Notes: generated by a model from the letters alone, not told the origin. A DNA stretch of 64,000 nt from Hyphomicrobium sp. (GCA_002928735.1 PERL01000005.1:1-64000); one strand, 5' to 3'. Positions 18,583-27,350 are shown, numbered from the stretch's first letter. Translations and numbers: made by a program.

Positions 18583-19140
18583 ATGGTCGACCCTGATCGC
18601 CTTATTCTGCTCGGCGAGATCGGCTCTGCTCACGGCATCAAAGGTGAGGTCAGCATCCGCACGTTCACCGAGGACCCAGCCGATATCGCGGCGTATGGAC
18701 CGCTGAGCGACAAAGCGGGGAAACGAACATTCAAAATTGCTGGGCTGCGTGTGTCAGCCAAGGCCGTGATCGCGCGGCTGCAGGGCGTGGATGATCGAAC
18801 GGCGGCGGAGAAGTTGCGCAATACCGGGCTCTATGTGAAGCGCAGCCAGCTCCCCGAATTGGAGCCTGGGGCCTATTATTACGAGGACCTCGCGGGATTA
18901 GCGGCGGTCGATCCGGACGGGTCCGTATTGGGAACTGTCGTGGGTGTCGTCAATTACGGTGCGGGCGATCTCGTCGAGATCTCCCGGCCCGGTGAGCGGG
19001 AGACGCTGTTGGTGCCATTTACGAAAGAGGCCGTACCGGCCGTGGACATCGAGACGGGCCGCGTGACCGTTGTGCTGCCTAAGTTTGCCGATGATGATGG
19101 TGAGGCGGGCACGGCGGACGGACTGGTCGAAGAGGAGTAG
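18583..19140 (+). CDS. rimM: 16S rRNA processing protein RimM
   Basis: Binds ribosomal protein S19 and helps mature the 30S head. At 185 residues it shows the N-terminal RimM domain (ILLGEIGSAHGIKGEVSIRTFTEDP) and the C-terminal PRC-barrel (YYYEDLAGLAAVDPDGSVLGTVVGV and LLVPFTKEAVPAVDIETGRV). In related genomes trmD and rplS follow; here a rhodanese gene follows 6 bases later and neither trmD nor rplS is in the window. Confidence 0.95.
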   Translation: MVDPDRLILLGEIGSAHGIKGEVSIRTFTEDPADIAAYGPLSDKAGKRTFKIAGLRVSAKAVIARLQGVDDRTAAEKLRNTGLYVKRSQLPELEPGAYYYEDLAGLAAVDPDGSVLGTVVGVVNYGAGDLVEISRPGERETLLVPFTKEAVPAVDIETGRVTVVLPKFADDDGEAGTADGLVEEE

Positions 19141-19146
19141 ACTGTG

Positions 19147-19719
19147 ATGACGCGATCGATCACCGCGAGCGCTTTGGCTGTTCTGCTCGCCTTTGCGGTG
19201 CCGGCGCTGGCCGAGCAACCCTCGCCGCTGGATGCGGTGGAGGCGGATTTGCGCAAGAGCTATCCGGCCGTTGCCGTGATGGGCTCGGAAGAGCTTGCGA
19301 CGCTGGAGAAGGGTGGTGTCGAGGTGTTGCTCCTCGACGCGCGGACGGACGCGGAGTTTGGCGTCAGCCGGATCCCAGGTGCGCAGCGCGTTGATCCCCG
19401 GATGTCGGCGAAGCAATTTCAATCGACCTTTGGTGCGAACCTCAAGGGCAAGAAGGTCGTGGTCTATTGCGCGGTGGGCGGGCGGAGCTCGGACCTCGCC
19501 AGCCGCATTGACGCGGCGGCGAAGGATGCCGGGGCTACGGGGGTCTATAATCTCGAGGGTGGTATTTTCCGCTGGCATAACGAGAAGCGGGCGCTTGAGG
19601 GTCCATCGGGGCCGACCGACGAAGTGCATCCGTTCAGCCCGAATGCGGCCTCGTTGATCAAGCGGCAGGAGGGGATTGCCTACCGGCCGGGAACGTCGAA
19701 GCTGGGCAAAGCGGACTAA
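19147..19719 (+). CDS. periplasmic rhodanese-like protein
   Basis: About 190 residues with a signal peptide (ITASALAVLLAFAVPALA) and one rhodanese domain. Landmarks are LLDARTDAEFGVSRIPGAQRV and the active-site loop VVYCAVGGRSSDLA, whose cysteine could carry a persulfide. The GTG at 19144 and ATG at 19147 are adjacent; the ATG was taken. It follows rimM by 6 bases and is probably cotranscribed, which is an unusual pairing of an export-targeted sulfur-transfer protein with a ribosome maturation factor. Confidence 0.85.
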   Translation: MTRSITASALAVLLAFAVPALAEQPSPLDAVEADLRKSYPAVAVMGSEELATLEKGGVEVLLLDARTDAEFGVSRIPGAQRVDPRMSAKQFQSTFGANLKGKKVVVYCAVGGRSSDLASRIDAAAKDAGATGVYNLEGGIFRWHNEKRALEGPSGPTDEVHPFSPNAASLIKRQEGIAYRPGTSKLGKAD

Positions 19720-19728
19720 AGATCGCTG

Positions 19729-20967
19729 CTAGATCGCTTCGCCGCGCAAGAGGCGGGGCAAGTCGCCCGAGAGGCCGGCAGCTTCCGTGACGAACATCTG
19801 CTTGATCGCCGGCATGCGATCGACGAGGCCGAGGCCTGCGTCGCGCACGGCGCGCATGACCGTGTTGTCGGACGAGAAGAGGCGGTTGAGGCCGTCGAAT
19901 GTTGCGGTGGAGACAGCGCTATCAAAGCGGCGCCAGCGTTCGTAGCGTGTCAGGACTTCGGCATTGCCGATATCGAGGCCGAGGCGGGCGGCGTCGATGA
20001 GAACTTCGGCGAGGGCAGCGGCATCGCGGAGCGCGAGATTGAGCCCTTGCCCTGCGATCGGGTGGACGCCGTGGGCGGCGTCGCCGATCAGCGCGAAACG
20101 GTCGGCAACATAAGCGCGGGCGAGATGCATCGAGAGTGGCCAGGACTGGCGGCCGCCGATCAACGTGATTTCGCCCAAGCGGCCGCCGAAGCGTTTATCG
20201 ACTTCGTCGCGGAAGGCCGCGTCGTCGAGGGCGAGGATGCGGGCGGCTTCGCTGCTTTCTTCGCTCCAGGTGATGCAGGAGCGGTTGCCGGTGAGCGGGA
20301 GAATGGCGAAGGGGCCGGCGGGGAGAAAATGCTGGACGGCGGTGGCGTCGTGCGGACGCTCGTGCGCGACCCAAGTGACGATGCCGGTTTGGTCGTAGGA
20401 CCAGCCGATCAGTTTTATGCCGGCTTTATCGCGTAACGAGGACTGGCGCCCTTCGGCGGAGACCAGAACGCGGGTTTTCAGGATGCGGCCATCGGCGAGC
20501 GTTAGTTTGAGTCCGGCTGCATCGATTTCGGACTGCGTGATTTCGCCGGGGGTGATGCGGTCGATGGCGAGAAAGTCGGCGACGCGGAGTGCCAGTGCGG
20601 AAACGATTTCGCTGGCGGGCACGATGTGAGTGGCCGGTTCGCCGTCTTCGAGAACGTTGTCGTAGGTAAGGACGATGGGGCGGATGCCGTCGTCGAGGCG
20701 GCTGTCGGTGATTTCAATGCGGCGGACGGGCTGTGCATGCGGGGCGACGGGCGACCAGGCGCCGAGGGCTTGCAGCATGTGGCGCGAGGCGGCGGAGAAC
20801 GCGTAGGCACGGACGTCGTGGCGGACGGCGGTGGGCGGCCATGTGCGATCGACGAGGGCGATGCGCAAATCTCCTTCGCTGGCTTCGGCGAGGGCGAGGG
20901 CGAGCGACAGGCCGGCGGCACTCGCGCCGGAGATGACGACATCATAGTGCTTCAGAGATGCTGACAT
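19729..20967 (-). CDS. UbiH/UbiF/VisC/COQ6 family FAD-dependent hydroxylase
   Basis: A 412-residue flavoprotein monooxygenase probably hydroxylating the ubiquinone ring. Visible are the Rossmann segment DVVISGASAAGLSLALALAE, the ALVDR strand end, and the second FAD motif FALIGDAAHGVHPIAGQGLN followed by LRDAAALAEVL. The exact ring position (UbiH, UbiI, UbiF or UbiL type) cannot be decided by eye. The ATG at 20967 has GAGG 4 bases upstream; the frame is open 7 codons further. Confidence 0.88.
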   Translation of the reverse strand: MSASLKHYDVVISGASAAGLSLALALAEASEGDLRIALVDRTWPPTAVRHDVRAYAFSAASRHMLQALGAWSPVAPHAQPVRRIEITDSRLDDGIRPIVLTYDNVLEDGEPATHIVPASEIVSALALRVADFLAIDRITPGEITQSEIDAAGLKLTLADGRILKTRVLVSAEGRQSSLRDKAGIKLIGWSYDQTGIVTWVAHERPHDATAVQHFLPAGPFAILPLTGNRSCITWSEESSEAARILALDDAAFRDEVDKRFGGRLGEITLIGGRQSWPLSMHLARAYVADRFALIGDAAHGVHPIAGQGLNLALRDAAALAEVLIDAARLGLDIGNAEVLTRYERWRRFDSAVSTATFDGLNRLFSSDNTVMRAVRDAGLGLVDRMPAIKQMFVTEAAGLSGDLPRLLRGEAI

Positions 20968-21043
20968 TCCGCCTCGGTTGCTTGACACGCCGCGGGGCTA
21001 GCTTGCCAATGGCGATCCGCTCTTCTCCCTAGCATCCGACATC

Positions 21044-21952
21044 ATGGCCGTCATGTCCGAACCCGCGCCCAAGACATCCGCTCTCGCCTCGCTGCTCTCG
21101 ATCCTCGATCTGGAGACGTTGGAGCAGAACCTGTTCCGGGGGAGGAGCCCGGCGGATGGCTGGCAGAGGGTGTTCGGGGGGCAGGTGCTGGGACAGGCGC
21201 TGGTGGCGGCTTCGCGGACGGTGGAGGAAGCGGGCCGGGCTGCGCACTCGCTGCATGGGTATTTCCTGTTGGCCGGGGATCCGAAGCATGCGTTGATCTA
21301 CGAAGTCGAGCGGACGCGGGACGGGGGGAGTTTTTCAACCCGGCGAGTGAAGGCCGTCCAGCACGGGCGGGTCATCTTTACCATGAGCGTGTCGTTTCAC
21401 CGGCCGGAGGAGGGGTTTGAACATGCGGCGCCGATGCCGGATGTGCCGCCGCCGGAAACGTTGCCCAACGCGCAGGAGCTGATCGCGCGGTTCGTCGACA
21501 AGCTGCCGGACAATATGCGCAGCTACTGGAGCCGAGAGCGGCCCATCGAGATGAAGCCCGTCGATGTGCGGCGGTATCTGAGCAACGAGCCGGCGGAGCC
21601 GCAGCAGGCGATCTGGATGCGGGCTGCGGGGGCTTTGCCGGACGATCCAGCGTTGCATCAATGCGTTTTGGCATATGCGTCGGATTTTACGCTTTTGGAC
21701 ACAGCGCTGATCGCACACGGGAAGGTGTTGTTCGATCCCGAGATCCAGCTGGCCAGCCTGGACCATGCCATGTGGCTGCACCGGCCGTTCCGGGCGGATG
21801 ATTGGCTTTTGTATGCTCAGGACAGTCCGTCGACGCACGCGGCGCGGGGGTTTTGCCGGGGGTCATTTTTTGACCGGCAGGGGCGGCTGATCGCGTCGGT
21901 GGCGCAAGAGGGACTGATCCGGCGCAAGTCAACGGCGTTTGTGGTCAAATAG
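21044..21952 (+). CDS. tesB: acyl-CoA thioesterase II
   Basis: Hydrolyses medium- and long-chain acyl-CoA. The 302-residue protein is a double hot-dog enzyme: FGGQVLGQALVAASRTV and HSLHGYFLLAGDPKHALIYEVE in the first fold, and LAYASDFTLLDTAL plus SLDHAMWLHRPFRADDWLLYAQDSP, with the catalytic aspartate, in the second. The length is normal for the family. It reads toward glnK but is separated from it by a regulated promoter region. Confidence 0.95.
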   Translation: MAVMSEPAPKTSALASLLSILDLETLEQNLFRGRSPADGWQRVFGGQVLGQALVAASRTVEEAGRAAHSLHGYFLLAGDPKHALIYEVERTRDGGSFSTRRVKAVQHGRVIFTMSVSFHRPEEGFEHAAPMPDVPPPETLPNAQELIARFVDKLPDNMRSYWSRERPIEMKPVDVRRYLSNEPAEPQQAIWMRAAGALPDDPALHQCVLAYASDFTLLDTALIAHGKVLFDPEIQLASLDHAMWLHRPFRADDWLLYAQDSPSTHAARGFCRGSFFDRQGRLIASVAQEGLIRRKSTAFVVK

Positions 21953-21970
21953 TGGGCTGATTGTTTTTTG

Positions 21971-21987
21971 TGCATAATTTTTATGCA
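21971..21987. promoter_or_regulatory. probable NtrC binding site upstream of glnK
   Basis: The 17-base TGCATAATTTTTATGCA is a perfect 7-bp inverted repeat around TTT. Its TGCA ends and 17-base length fit the NtrC enhancer pattern (TGCACC-N5-GGTGCA). It lies about 90 bases upstream of the sigma-54 promoter, the expected enhancer distance. Confidence 0.65.
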
Positions 21988-22073
21988 ATTGACTCGGTTG
22001 CAGCCGGGGGGCGGGTTGGGCTGCACAAGAATAAGTCACACCTTTTCAAAGTGTTATCGTCCAAGCCGGCATT

Positions 22074-22089
22074 TGGCACAGGACTTGAC
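22074..22089 (+). promoter_or_regulatory. sigma-54 (-24/-12) promoter of glnK-amtB
   Basis: TGGCACAGGACTTGAC carries the invariant GG at -24 and a GA in place of the usual GC at -12, with 10-base separation. It lies 105 bases before the glnK start. A near-identical element precedes the second ammonium transporter gene on the other strand. Confidence 0.7.
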
Positions 22090-22107
22090 TCCCTAACAGG
22101 CGGCTAA

Positions 22108-22533
<426 letters not shown>

Positions 22534-22581
22534 TCTCACCATCCGTCCTCTCGCCTACCATCCATAACTGGGGAGTTACCT

Positions 22582-24063
22582 ATGACGTTTGCTCTACCCC
22601 GCTGCACCGGACGCCTCGTGGGCGCCGCGGCAGCATTGGCCATGCTGGCGGTTCCCGCCCTGGCGCAAGACGCGGCTCCGCCGACGCCTGACAAGGGCGA
22701 TACGGCCTACATGATGCTCTGCACCGTCCTGGTGCTCTTGATGACCGTTCCCGGTCTGGCTCTTTTCTACGGCGGCCTGGTGCGGACGAAGAACATGCTC
22801 TCCATGTGCATGCAGGTCTTCGCAACGATGTGCCTCGTCATGCTGCTGTGGGTCACCTATGGCTACTCGATGGCCTTCACCAACGGCGGCGCGTTGAACG
22901 ACTTCGTTGGCGGCTTCTCGAAGGCGTTCCTTGCAGGCGTCGATTCCTCGACGCTGGCTGGAACCTTCTCGAACGGGGTCTATATCCCCGAGTACGTCTT
23001 CATCTGCTTCCAGATGACCTTCGCGGCCATCACGCCGGCCCTCATCCTGGGTGCGGTCGCTGAGCGCATGAAGTTCTCGGCCGTGATGCTGTTCATGGCG
23101 CTGTGGGTGACGTTCATCTACTTCCCAATGGCGCACATGGTCTGGTACTGGGGCGGCCCGGATGCCTTCGGTAACGCTGCTAAGGCTGTTGCGGCTGCTG
23201 CGGACGGCGAAGCCAAAATTGCGGCTCAGGCTGCTCTCGATGGCGTGCTGGCCGATGCCGGTCTGCTGTTCAAGTGGGGCGCCTTCGACTTCGCCGGTGG
23301 CACCGTCGTTCACATCAACGCCGGTATCGCTGGTCTGGTGGCCTGCCTCGTTCTTGGCAAGCGCATCGGTTATGGCAAGGAAGCCATGCCGCCGCACTCG
23401 CTGGTCATGTGCATGATCGGCGCAGCTCTCCTTTGGGTCGGCTGGTTCGGGTTCAACGTTGGTTCGAACCTCGAAGCCAACGGCTGGATCGGCGTCGTGA
23501 TGATCAACACGTTCGTCGCTACCGCTGCCGCGGCCATCTCGTGGATGGTTGTGGAGTGGCTCGCGAAGGGCAAGCCATCGCTGCTCGGCCTCGTGTCCGG
23601 TGTGATCGCGGGTCTGGTGGCCATCACGCCAGCTTGCGGTTTTGCAGGCGTGTTCGGTTCGATCATCCTCGGCCTCGTTGCCGGTATCGTCTGCTTCGTG
23701 TTCTGCTCTGCGGTGAAGCACGCGTTCGGGTATGACGACAGCCTCGACGTTTTCGGCATCCACGGCGTGGGCGGCATCATCGGCGCACTCGCAACGGGCC
23801 TCCTGATCAATCCGGATTTCGGCGGCTCGGGCATCCCCGACTACCTGTCGAAGCCAGGTGAACTGACCACCGCGCCCTACGACATGATCTTCCAGGTCAC
23901 GGCGCAGGCGAAGGCGGTCGGCTTCACGATCCTGTTCTCGGGTCTGGGCACGCTGGTCCTACTTCTCCTGGTCAAGCTGGTCGTGGGTCTGCGTCCTTCG
24001 GAAGAGAAGGAACGCGAAGGCCTCGACATTACGGATCACGGCGAACGCGCCTACAACTACTGA
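22582..24063 (+). CDS. amtB: ammonium transporter AmtB
   Basis: A 493-residue inner-membrane ammonium channel with a cleavable signal peptide (ALAMLAVPALA) and 11 membrane helices. The twin-histidine pore is visible: GGTVVHINAGIAGL and GIHGVGGIIGA. The substrate entry segment MVWYWGG and the cytoplasmic tail ending EREGLDITDHGERAYNY are typical of AmtB regulated by GlnK. GGGGAG lies 6 bases before the ATG. Confidence 0.96.
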   Translation: MTFALPRCTGRLVGAAAALAMLAVPALAQDAAPPTPDKGDTAYMMLCTVLVLLMTVPGLALFYGGLVRTKNMLSMCMQVFATMCLVMLLWVTYGYSMAFTNGGALNDFVGGFSKAFLAGVDSSTLAGTFSNGVYIPEYVFICFQMTFAAITPALILGAVAERMKFSAVMLFMALWVTFIYFPMAHMVWYWGGPDAFGNAAKAVAAAADGEAKIAAQAALDGVLADAGLLFKWGAFDFAGGTVVHINAGIAGLVACLVLGKRIGYGKEAMPPHSLVMCMIGAALLWVGWFGFNVGSNLEANGWIGVVMINTFVATAAAAISWMVVEWLAKGKPSLLGLVSGVIAGLVAITPACGFAGVFGSIILGLVAGIVCFVFCSAVKHAFGYDDSLDVFGIHGVGGIIGALATGLLINPDFGGSGIPDYLSKPGELTTAPYDMIFQVTAQAKAVGFTILFSGLGTLVLLLLVKLVVGLRPSEEKEREGLDITDHGERAYNY

Positions 24064-24072
24064 GTTCGATCG

Positions 24073-24104
24073 GGGATCGCGGGCGTATGCTCGCGATCCC
24101 TTTT
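24073..24104 (+). terminator. intrinsic terminator after amtB
   Basis: The stem GGGATCGCG / CGCGATCCC with a 10-base loop is followed by TTTTCA, ten bases past the amtB stop. Confidence 0.7.
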
Positions 24105-24149
24105 CACGTTTCTCCCGAGCACGGACTTCCCCTAGACGTGCTCCTCCCT

Positions 24150-24186
24150 GGACCTGGACCGCGCAAGCGCTCCAGGTCCTTTTTTA
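24150..24186 (+). terminator. second intrinsic terminator downstream of amtB
   Basis: The stem GGACCTGGA / TCCAGGTCC is followed by TTTTTTATTT. It reinforces the first hairpin 46 bases upstream and protects the convergent L,D-transpeptidase gene. Confidence 0.8.
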
Positions 24187-24200
24187 TTTGGCGGCCGCGA

Positions 24201-24731
24201 TCACGGGATGAGGATGCGGGCGCCGGGCTTCAGTCGCGTGAGGAGGCGCATGAGGTCTGGGCGGCGCAGCGCGATGCAGCCTTCGGTGGGTGCGAAGCCC
24301 GGGCGGGCGACGTGCATGAAGATGGCGCTGCCGCGGCCCCGGACGCGGGGGCGGCGATTGCAGTCGAGGACGACGACCACATCGTAAAGCCCGTCTGGCC
24401 GCCACATCTCTTCGGCGGAAGCGGGATAGGGATGGCAGACGGGACGGTTGTAGTTGCGGTCGGCGGGCGCATCGCACCAGCCAGAGGAGGAACGGATGAT
24501 CTTCAGGGGCAACCCGGTTTGCGGGCGCGGGCAGCGATCGGGCCGGTAATAGACACTTTCGAGGCGAAAAACCCCAGAGGGGGTTGCGCCATCGCCCTCG
24601 CGCTTCAGGGCCCGGCGGCCCGAGCGGCCCAAGGCGCTTGGATAGGCGCGGCCGCCAACGAAAAGCATGCCGCGCACCGATCTCCGCGAGAGCGCGTGTA
24701 CTAACAGTTGACCTCGTGGCTGATTTCTCAT
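24201..24731 (-). CDS. L,D-transpeptidase (YkuD) domain protein
   Basis: About 176 residues. The catalytic signature is IFMHVARPGFAPTEGCIALRRPDLMRLL, an H-x-n-G-C-x-A/R-x arrangement with the nucleophilic cysteine in TEGCI. Upstream is the substrate loop GDGATPSGVFRLESVYYRPDR. No obvious signal peptide is present after the preferred start (ATG 24731 or 24734), so it may be exported by another route or act at the cytoplasmic face. The family makes or remodels 3-3 crosslinks or attaches proteins to murein. The frame is open upstream to 24950 with no recognisable domain. Confidence 0.75.
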   Translation of the reverse strand: MRNQPRGQLLVHALSRRSVRGMLFVGGRAYPSALGRSGRRALKREGDGATPSGVFRLESVYYRPDRCPRPQTGLPLKIIRSSSGWCDAPADRNYNRPVCHPYPASAEEMWRPDGLYDVVVVLDCNRRPRVRGRGSAIFMHVARPGFAPTEGCIALRRPDLMRLLTRLKPGARILIP

Positions 24732-24891
24732 CATTTTCCACGTCGGAATACCTTGCCTTTGCTCGCCCCGCCAGGGCCGTCGCGGCATAATGTCAACTGC
24801 CGGAACGGCGCCGGTTGAGATGACCACATGCCACGACGCGATCTTGTTTCCGGCGGGCCGGCCAAAAAATTGAATTTGAGGGGACGTTCGC

Positions 24892-25575
24892 ATGACCGCA
24901 CGCCGTATCCTGCTCGTTGATGACGACGAGGATCTGCGCGGATCGCTCAAAGATCAGCTGTCGCTCTATGACGAGTTCGATGTCTTCGATGCCAACACGG
25001 CGACGAAGGGCATGGACCGCGCGCGCGCCGATCAGCCGGACCTATTGGTGTTCGACGTCAACCTGCCGGACATGGACGGGCGGGAGGCGGTGAAGCAATT
25101 GCGGAAAGGCGGGTTCAAGCCGCCGATCATCATGCTGACGGCGAACGACTCGGATGCGGACCAGATTCTCGGCCTCGACTCGGGCGCCAACGATTATGTG
25201 ACGAAGCCGTTCAAATTCGCCGTGCTGCTGGCGCGCATCCGGGCGCAGCTGCGCCAACATGAGCAGAGCGAAGACGCCGTGTTCCAGATCGGCCCTTATA
25301 CTTTCAAGCCGGCGGCGAAAATCCTTCTCGACGAGAAGGGCGGCAAAGTGCGGCTAACGGAGAAAGAAACGTCGATCTTGAAGTTTCTTTATCGCGCCGG
25401 CGACAAGGTGGTGCCGCGCGATACGCTGCTTTTGGAGGTGTGGGGCTATAACGCGGGTGTGACGACGCACACGCTGGAAACGCACATCTACCGGCTCAGG
25501 CAGAAGATTGAAAAAGACCCGTCAAACGCTGAAATCCTGATCACCGAAAGCGGCGGATACCGGCTGGCGCCGTGA
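24892..25575 (+). CDS. OmpR-family response regulator, CenR/OtpR-like
   Basis: A 227-residue regulator. The receiver has the acidic pocket DDDED, the phosphoacceptor in VFDVNLPDMDG (Asp55) and the lysine in YVTKPF (Lys105). The C-terminal winged helix (LTEKETSILKFLYRAGDKVV, TTHTLETHIYRLRQKIEKDPS) is very close to the alphaproteobacterial CenR/OtpR group, which governs envelope integrity and stress. The neighbouring cyclic-nucleotide-binding gene recalls the OtpR arrangement in Brucella. No cognate kinase is in the window. Confidence 0.85.
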   Translation: MTARRILLVDDDEDLRGSLKDQLSLYDEFDVFDANTATKGMDRARADQPDLLVFDVNLPDMDGREAVKQLRKGGFKPPIIMLTANDSDADQILGLDSGANDYVTKPFKFAVLLARIRAQLRQHEQSEDAVFQIGPYTFKPAAKILLDEKGGKVRLTEKETSILKFLYRAGDKVVPRDTLLLEVWGYNAGVTTHTLETHIYRLRQKIEKDPSNAEILITESGGYRLAP

Positions 25576-25711
25576 GTCTTGCGGCGATATCAACGAGCTT
25601 CCAGTTATAGTCATCAACGCTCTATCCCCAGGGCCATCCACAGGCCCCTGGACCGGCTCTCGCGAATCGGCCGACCGTCCTGCCAACAGAGCAAGGCAAG
25701 CCCACTTCCGG

Positions 25712-26257
25712 GTGATGCAGCGCGCGTTGGATATGTTGACCATGGCTATCGATTCGTTCGTCAAACCGATGCTGAAGCTGGAGATCTTTCAGGGGCTGCG
25801 GCCGCTGCAGATCACGGAGATTGCGCGGCGCGCCTATCGCGTCGTTTACAAACCGGGCGACACCATCATCCGCGAAGACGAAGAGGGCGATGCAGCTGTC
25901 ATCATCGTTTCGGGTGAGGCGGTGCGGATTGCTGGACCGGCGCTTGAGGAACCGGCGGAAGCTGTTCCCGAAGGGTCGCTGCTCGGCGAAATGGCGATGC
26001 TGATCGAAACACGGCATTCGTCGACGATCGTGGCGCGGACGACGGTGCGGGCTTTGCGAATTGCGCGCGAGGATCTGCAGGACCAAATGGCTGAAGATTC
26101 CGCCTTGGCCGACCATTTCGTGCAACGGATCACGGCGCGTTTGTCGACGGTGCTCGAGAGCTTGAAGGCTATCGACAACATGGTTGCCGATAGCGCCTCT
26201 ATCGTGCCGGCGTCGCGCGGCAACAGCGCCACTCAAAATCCCATCCACGTGCACTAA
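25712..26257 (+). CDS. cyclic nucleotide-binding domain protein
   Basis: About 181 residues, with one cNMP-binding domain as in cAMP-dependent kinase regulatory subunits: YKPGDTIIREDEEGDAAVIIVSGEAVR and the phosphate-binding cassette PEGSLLGEMAMLIETRHSSTIVART, in which ETRHSS replaces the usual RAA. No HTH follows; the C-terminal 50 residues are helical. The start is uncertain among codons at 25712, 25715, 25733 and 25742. It follows the CenR/OtpR-like gene by 136 bases and may act in the same pathway. Confidence 0.7.
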   Translation: MMQRALDMLTMAIDSFVKPMLKLEIFQGLRPLQITEIARRAYRVVYKPGDTIIREDEEGDAAVIIVSGEAVRIAGPALEEPAEAVPEGSLLGEMAMLIETRHSSTIVARTTVRALRIAREDLQDQMAEDSALADHFVQRITARLSTVLESLKAIDNMVADSASIVPASRGNSATQNPIHVH

Positions 26258-26280
26258 ACCTGACAGACAGTGCGGCCGGC

Positions 26281-26324
26281 CCAAAAGAAAAGCGCCCAAC
26301 TCCGGGGGGCGAAGTTGGGCGCTT
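26281..26324 (-). terminator. intrinsic terminator on the minus strand
   Basis: AAGCGCCCAAC / GTTGGGCGCTT is an 11-bp stem whose minus-strand transcript continues into TTCTTTTGG. It may end the candidate sRNA or read-through from lolA, whose stop is 240 bases away. Confidence 0.7.
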
Positions 26325-26425
26325 GCGCTCTCGCGCTAGACACCGGGAGGGAAGCCGGCGTCTCAGGCGCGTCACCGGGTAGACGGGGGGGAGCTACCAA
26401 CAGAAAGGCGACGCTGCCTGTCTGA
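26282..26425 (-). ncRNA. candidate small RNA with C-rich loops
   Basis: In the gap between two convergent genes the minus strand can fold into several hairpins. One is GGTAG-CTCCCCCCCGT-CTACC (26398-26378) with a loop of seven C. A second is CCGG-CTTCCCTC-CCGG (26358-26343). Last is an 11-bp terminator-like stem (26324-26290) followed by TTTTCTTTT. C-rich anti-Shine-Dalgarno loops plus a Rho-independent end are typical of alphaproteobacterial trans-acting sRNAs. A possible -35 (TTGAAA, 26457-26452) precedes it; the -10 is weak. No homology was tested. Confidence 0.4.
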
Positions 26426-26561
26426 GGGTTAGTTAAGCGCAGGTTTTTGAATTTCAATAGACCCTCCCCGTGTAGATCACGAAATCGTGATCAATATTTC
26501 ACGGGTTATCCCCAGGCTCCACTTGCCCGGTACTGATGAGCCACACCCGAATAAACGGCGT

Positions 26562-27350
26562 TTAGTTTGGCGTCGCGAGGGGATTGTTCGAGACGCCCTG
26601 AATTTTGAAGGCTGCCGGATCGAGTTTTTCGCCTGTCTTGACGTCGGCAAGCTCAACCCGGGTCTCGACGCCCTGGGCGTCGGTTGTCACCCATTCCTTG
26701 AGTTCGACGGCGGGTTTGGTGGACAGATACACCTTGATGCGGCCGGGGGTGTCCGGGCTCTTATCCTGGAGGGCTACGACCATCAGGTCTTCAGCCTCCT
26801 GGACTTCCATGATCTTGGCGTCCCTGGCGAGATCGACATCCTTGCGCAGCAGGAGGCGGAATGGCGTTTGATCGAGCTGGATGCGGTCTTCGTTGCGCAG
26901 GTCGAGATCCTGGATCGCGAGCTGTTGGCCGTCGGAAATGATGATCTGCTTGGAGGGCAAGGCATAATCGAAGCGGAACTTGCCGGGGCGCAGGAGCGAG
27001 AATTTGCCCTTCATCTTCTTCTGGTCGGACGTCGTCTGAACGAAACTGCCCTTGAGGGTGCTGATGCCGTTGAAATAGTCGCTGACGGCTTTGACCACTT
27101 TCATCTGCGCTTCGTCGAGCGTGATGCCCTGATTGCCAGACGAAACTTCGGCACTCCAGGCGGTGCCGCCGGTGGCGGGTTGACCAGAGGGCGCAGGGGC
27201 GGCAGCAGGCGCGGGGGTAGCCGGCGCGGCAGGGGCAGCGGGGGTTGGGGCGGCGGGGGCCGGTTTGGCCTCTTGCGCGAGAACGGGGAGCGCGCAGCTC
27301 AGGGTTGTCACCAGGAAAAGGCCGAGGCCGGATGCCTTAGCGGTCCACAT
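26562..27350 (-). CDS. lolA: outer-membrane lipoprotein carrier protein LolA
   Basis: Periplasmic chaperone that ferries lipoproteins from the LolCDE transporter to the outer membrane. The 262-residue precursor has a signal peptide (GLFLVTTLSCALPVLA), a 40-residue Ala/Pro-rich linker, then the half-barrel LolA fold with the landmark SDYFNGISTLKGSFVQTTSDQKKMKGKF and LLRPGKFRFDYALPSKQIIISDG. The Ala/Pro linker is a local feature of this clade. It sits directly downstream of ftsK, as in other Rhizobiales. Confidence 0.92.
   Translation of the reverse strand: MWTAKASGLGLFLVTTLSCALPVLAQEAKPAPAAPTPAAPAAPATPAPAAAPAPSGQPATGGTAWSAEVSSGNQGITLDEAQMKVVKAVSDYFNGISTLKGSFVQTTSDQKKMKGKFSLLRPGKFRFDYALPSKQIIISDGQQLAIQDLDLRNEDRIQLDQTPFRLLLRKDVDLARDAKIMEVQEAEDLMVVALQDKSPDTPGRIKVYLSTKPAVELKEWVTTDAQGVETRVELADVKTGEKLDPAAFKIQGVSNNPLATPN

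Noticed and set aside
25625-25650. Inverted repeat CCAGGG...CCCTGG downstream of the response regulator gene
   Set aside because: No T-run follows and the arms need a bulge, so it was not called a terminator.
26254-26457. 67-codon minus-strand frame in the convergent gap
   Set aside because: Starts with TTG, no ribosome binding site, Pro/Ala-rich and overlaps the hairpins of the candidate sRNA.
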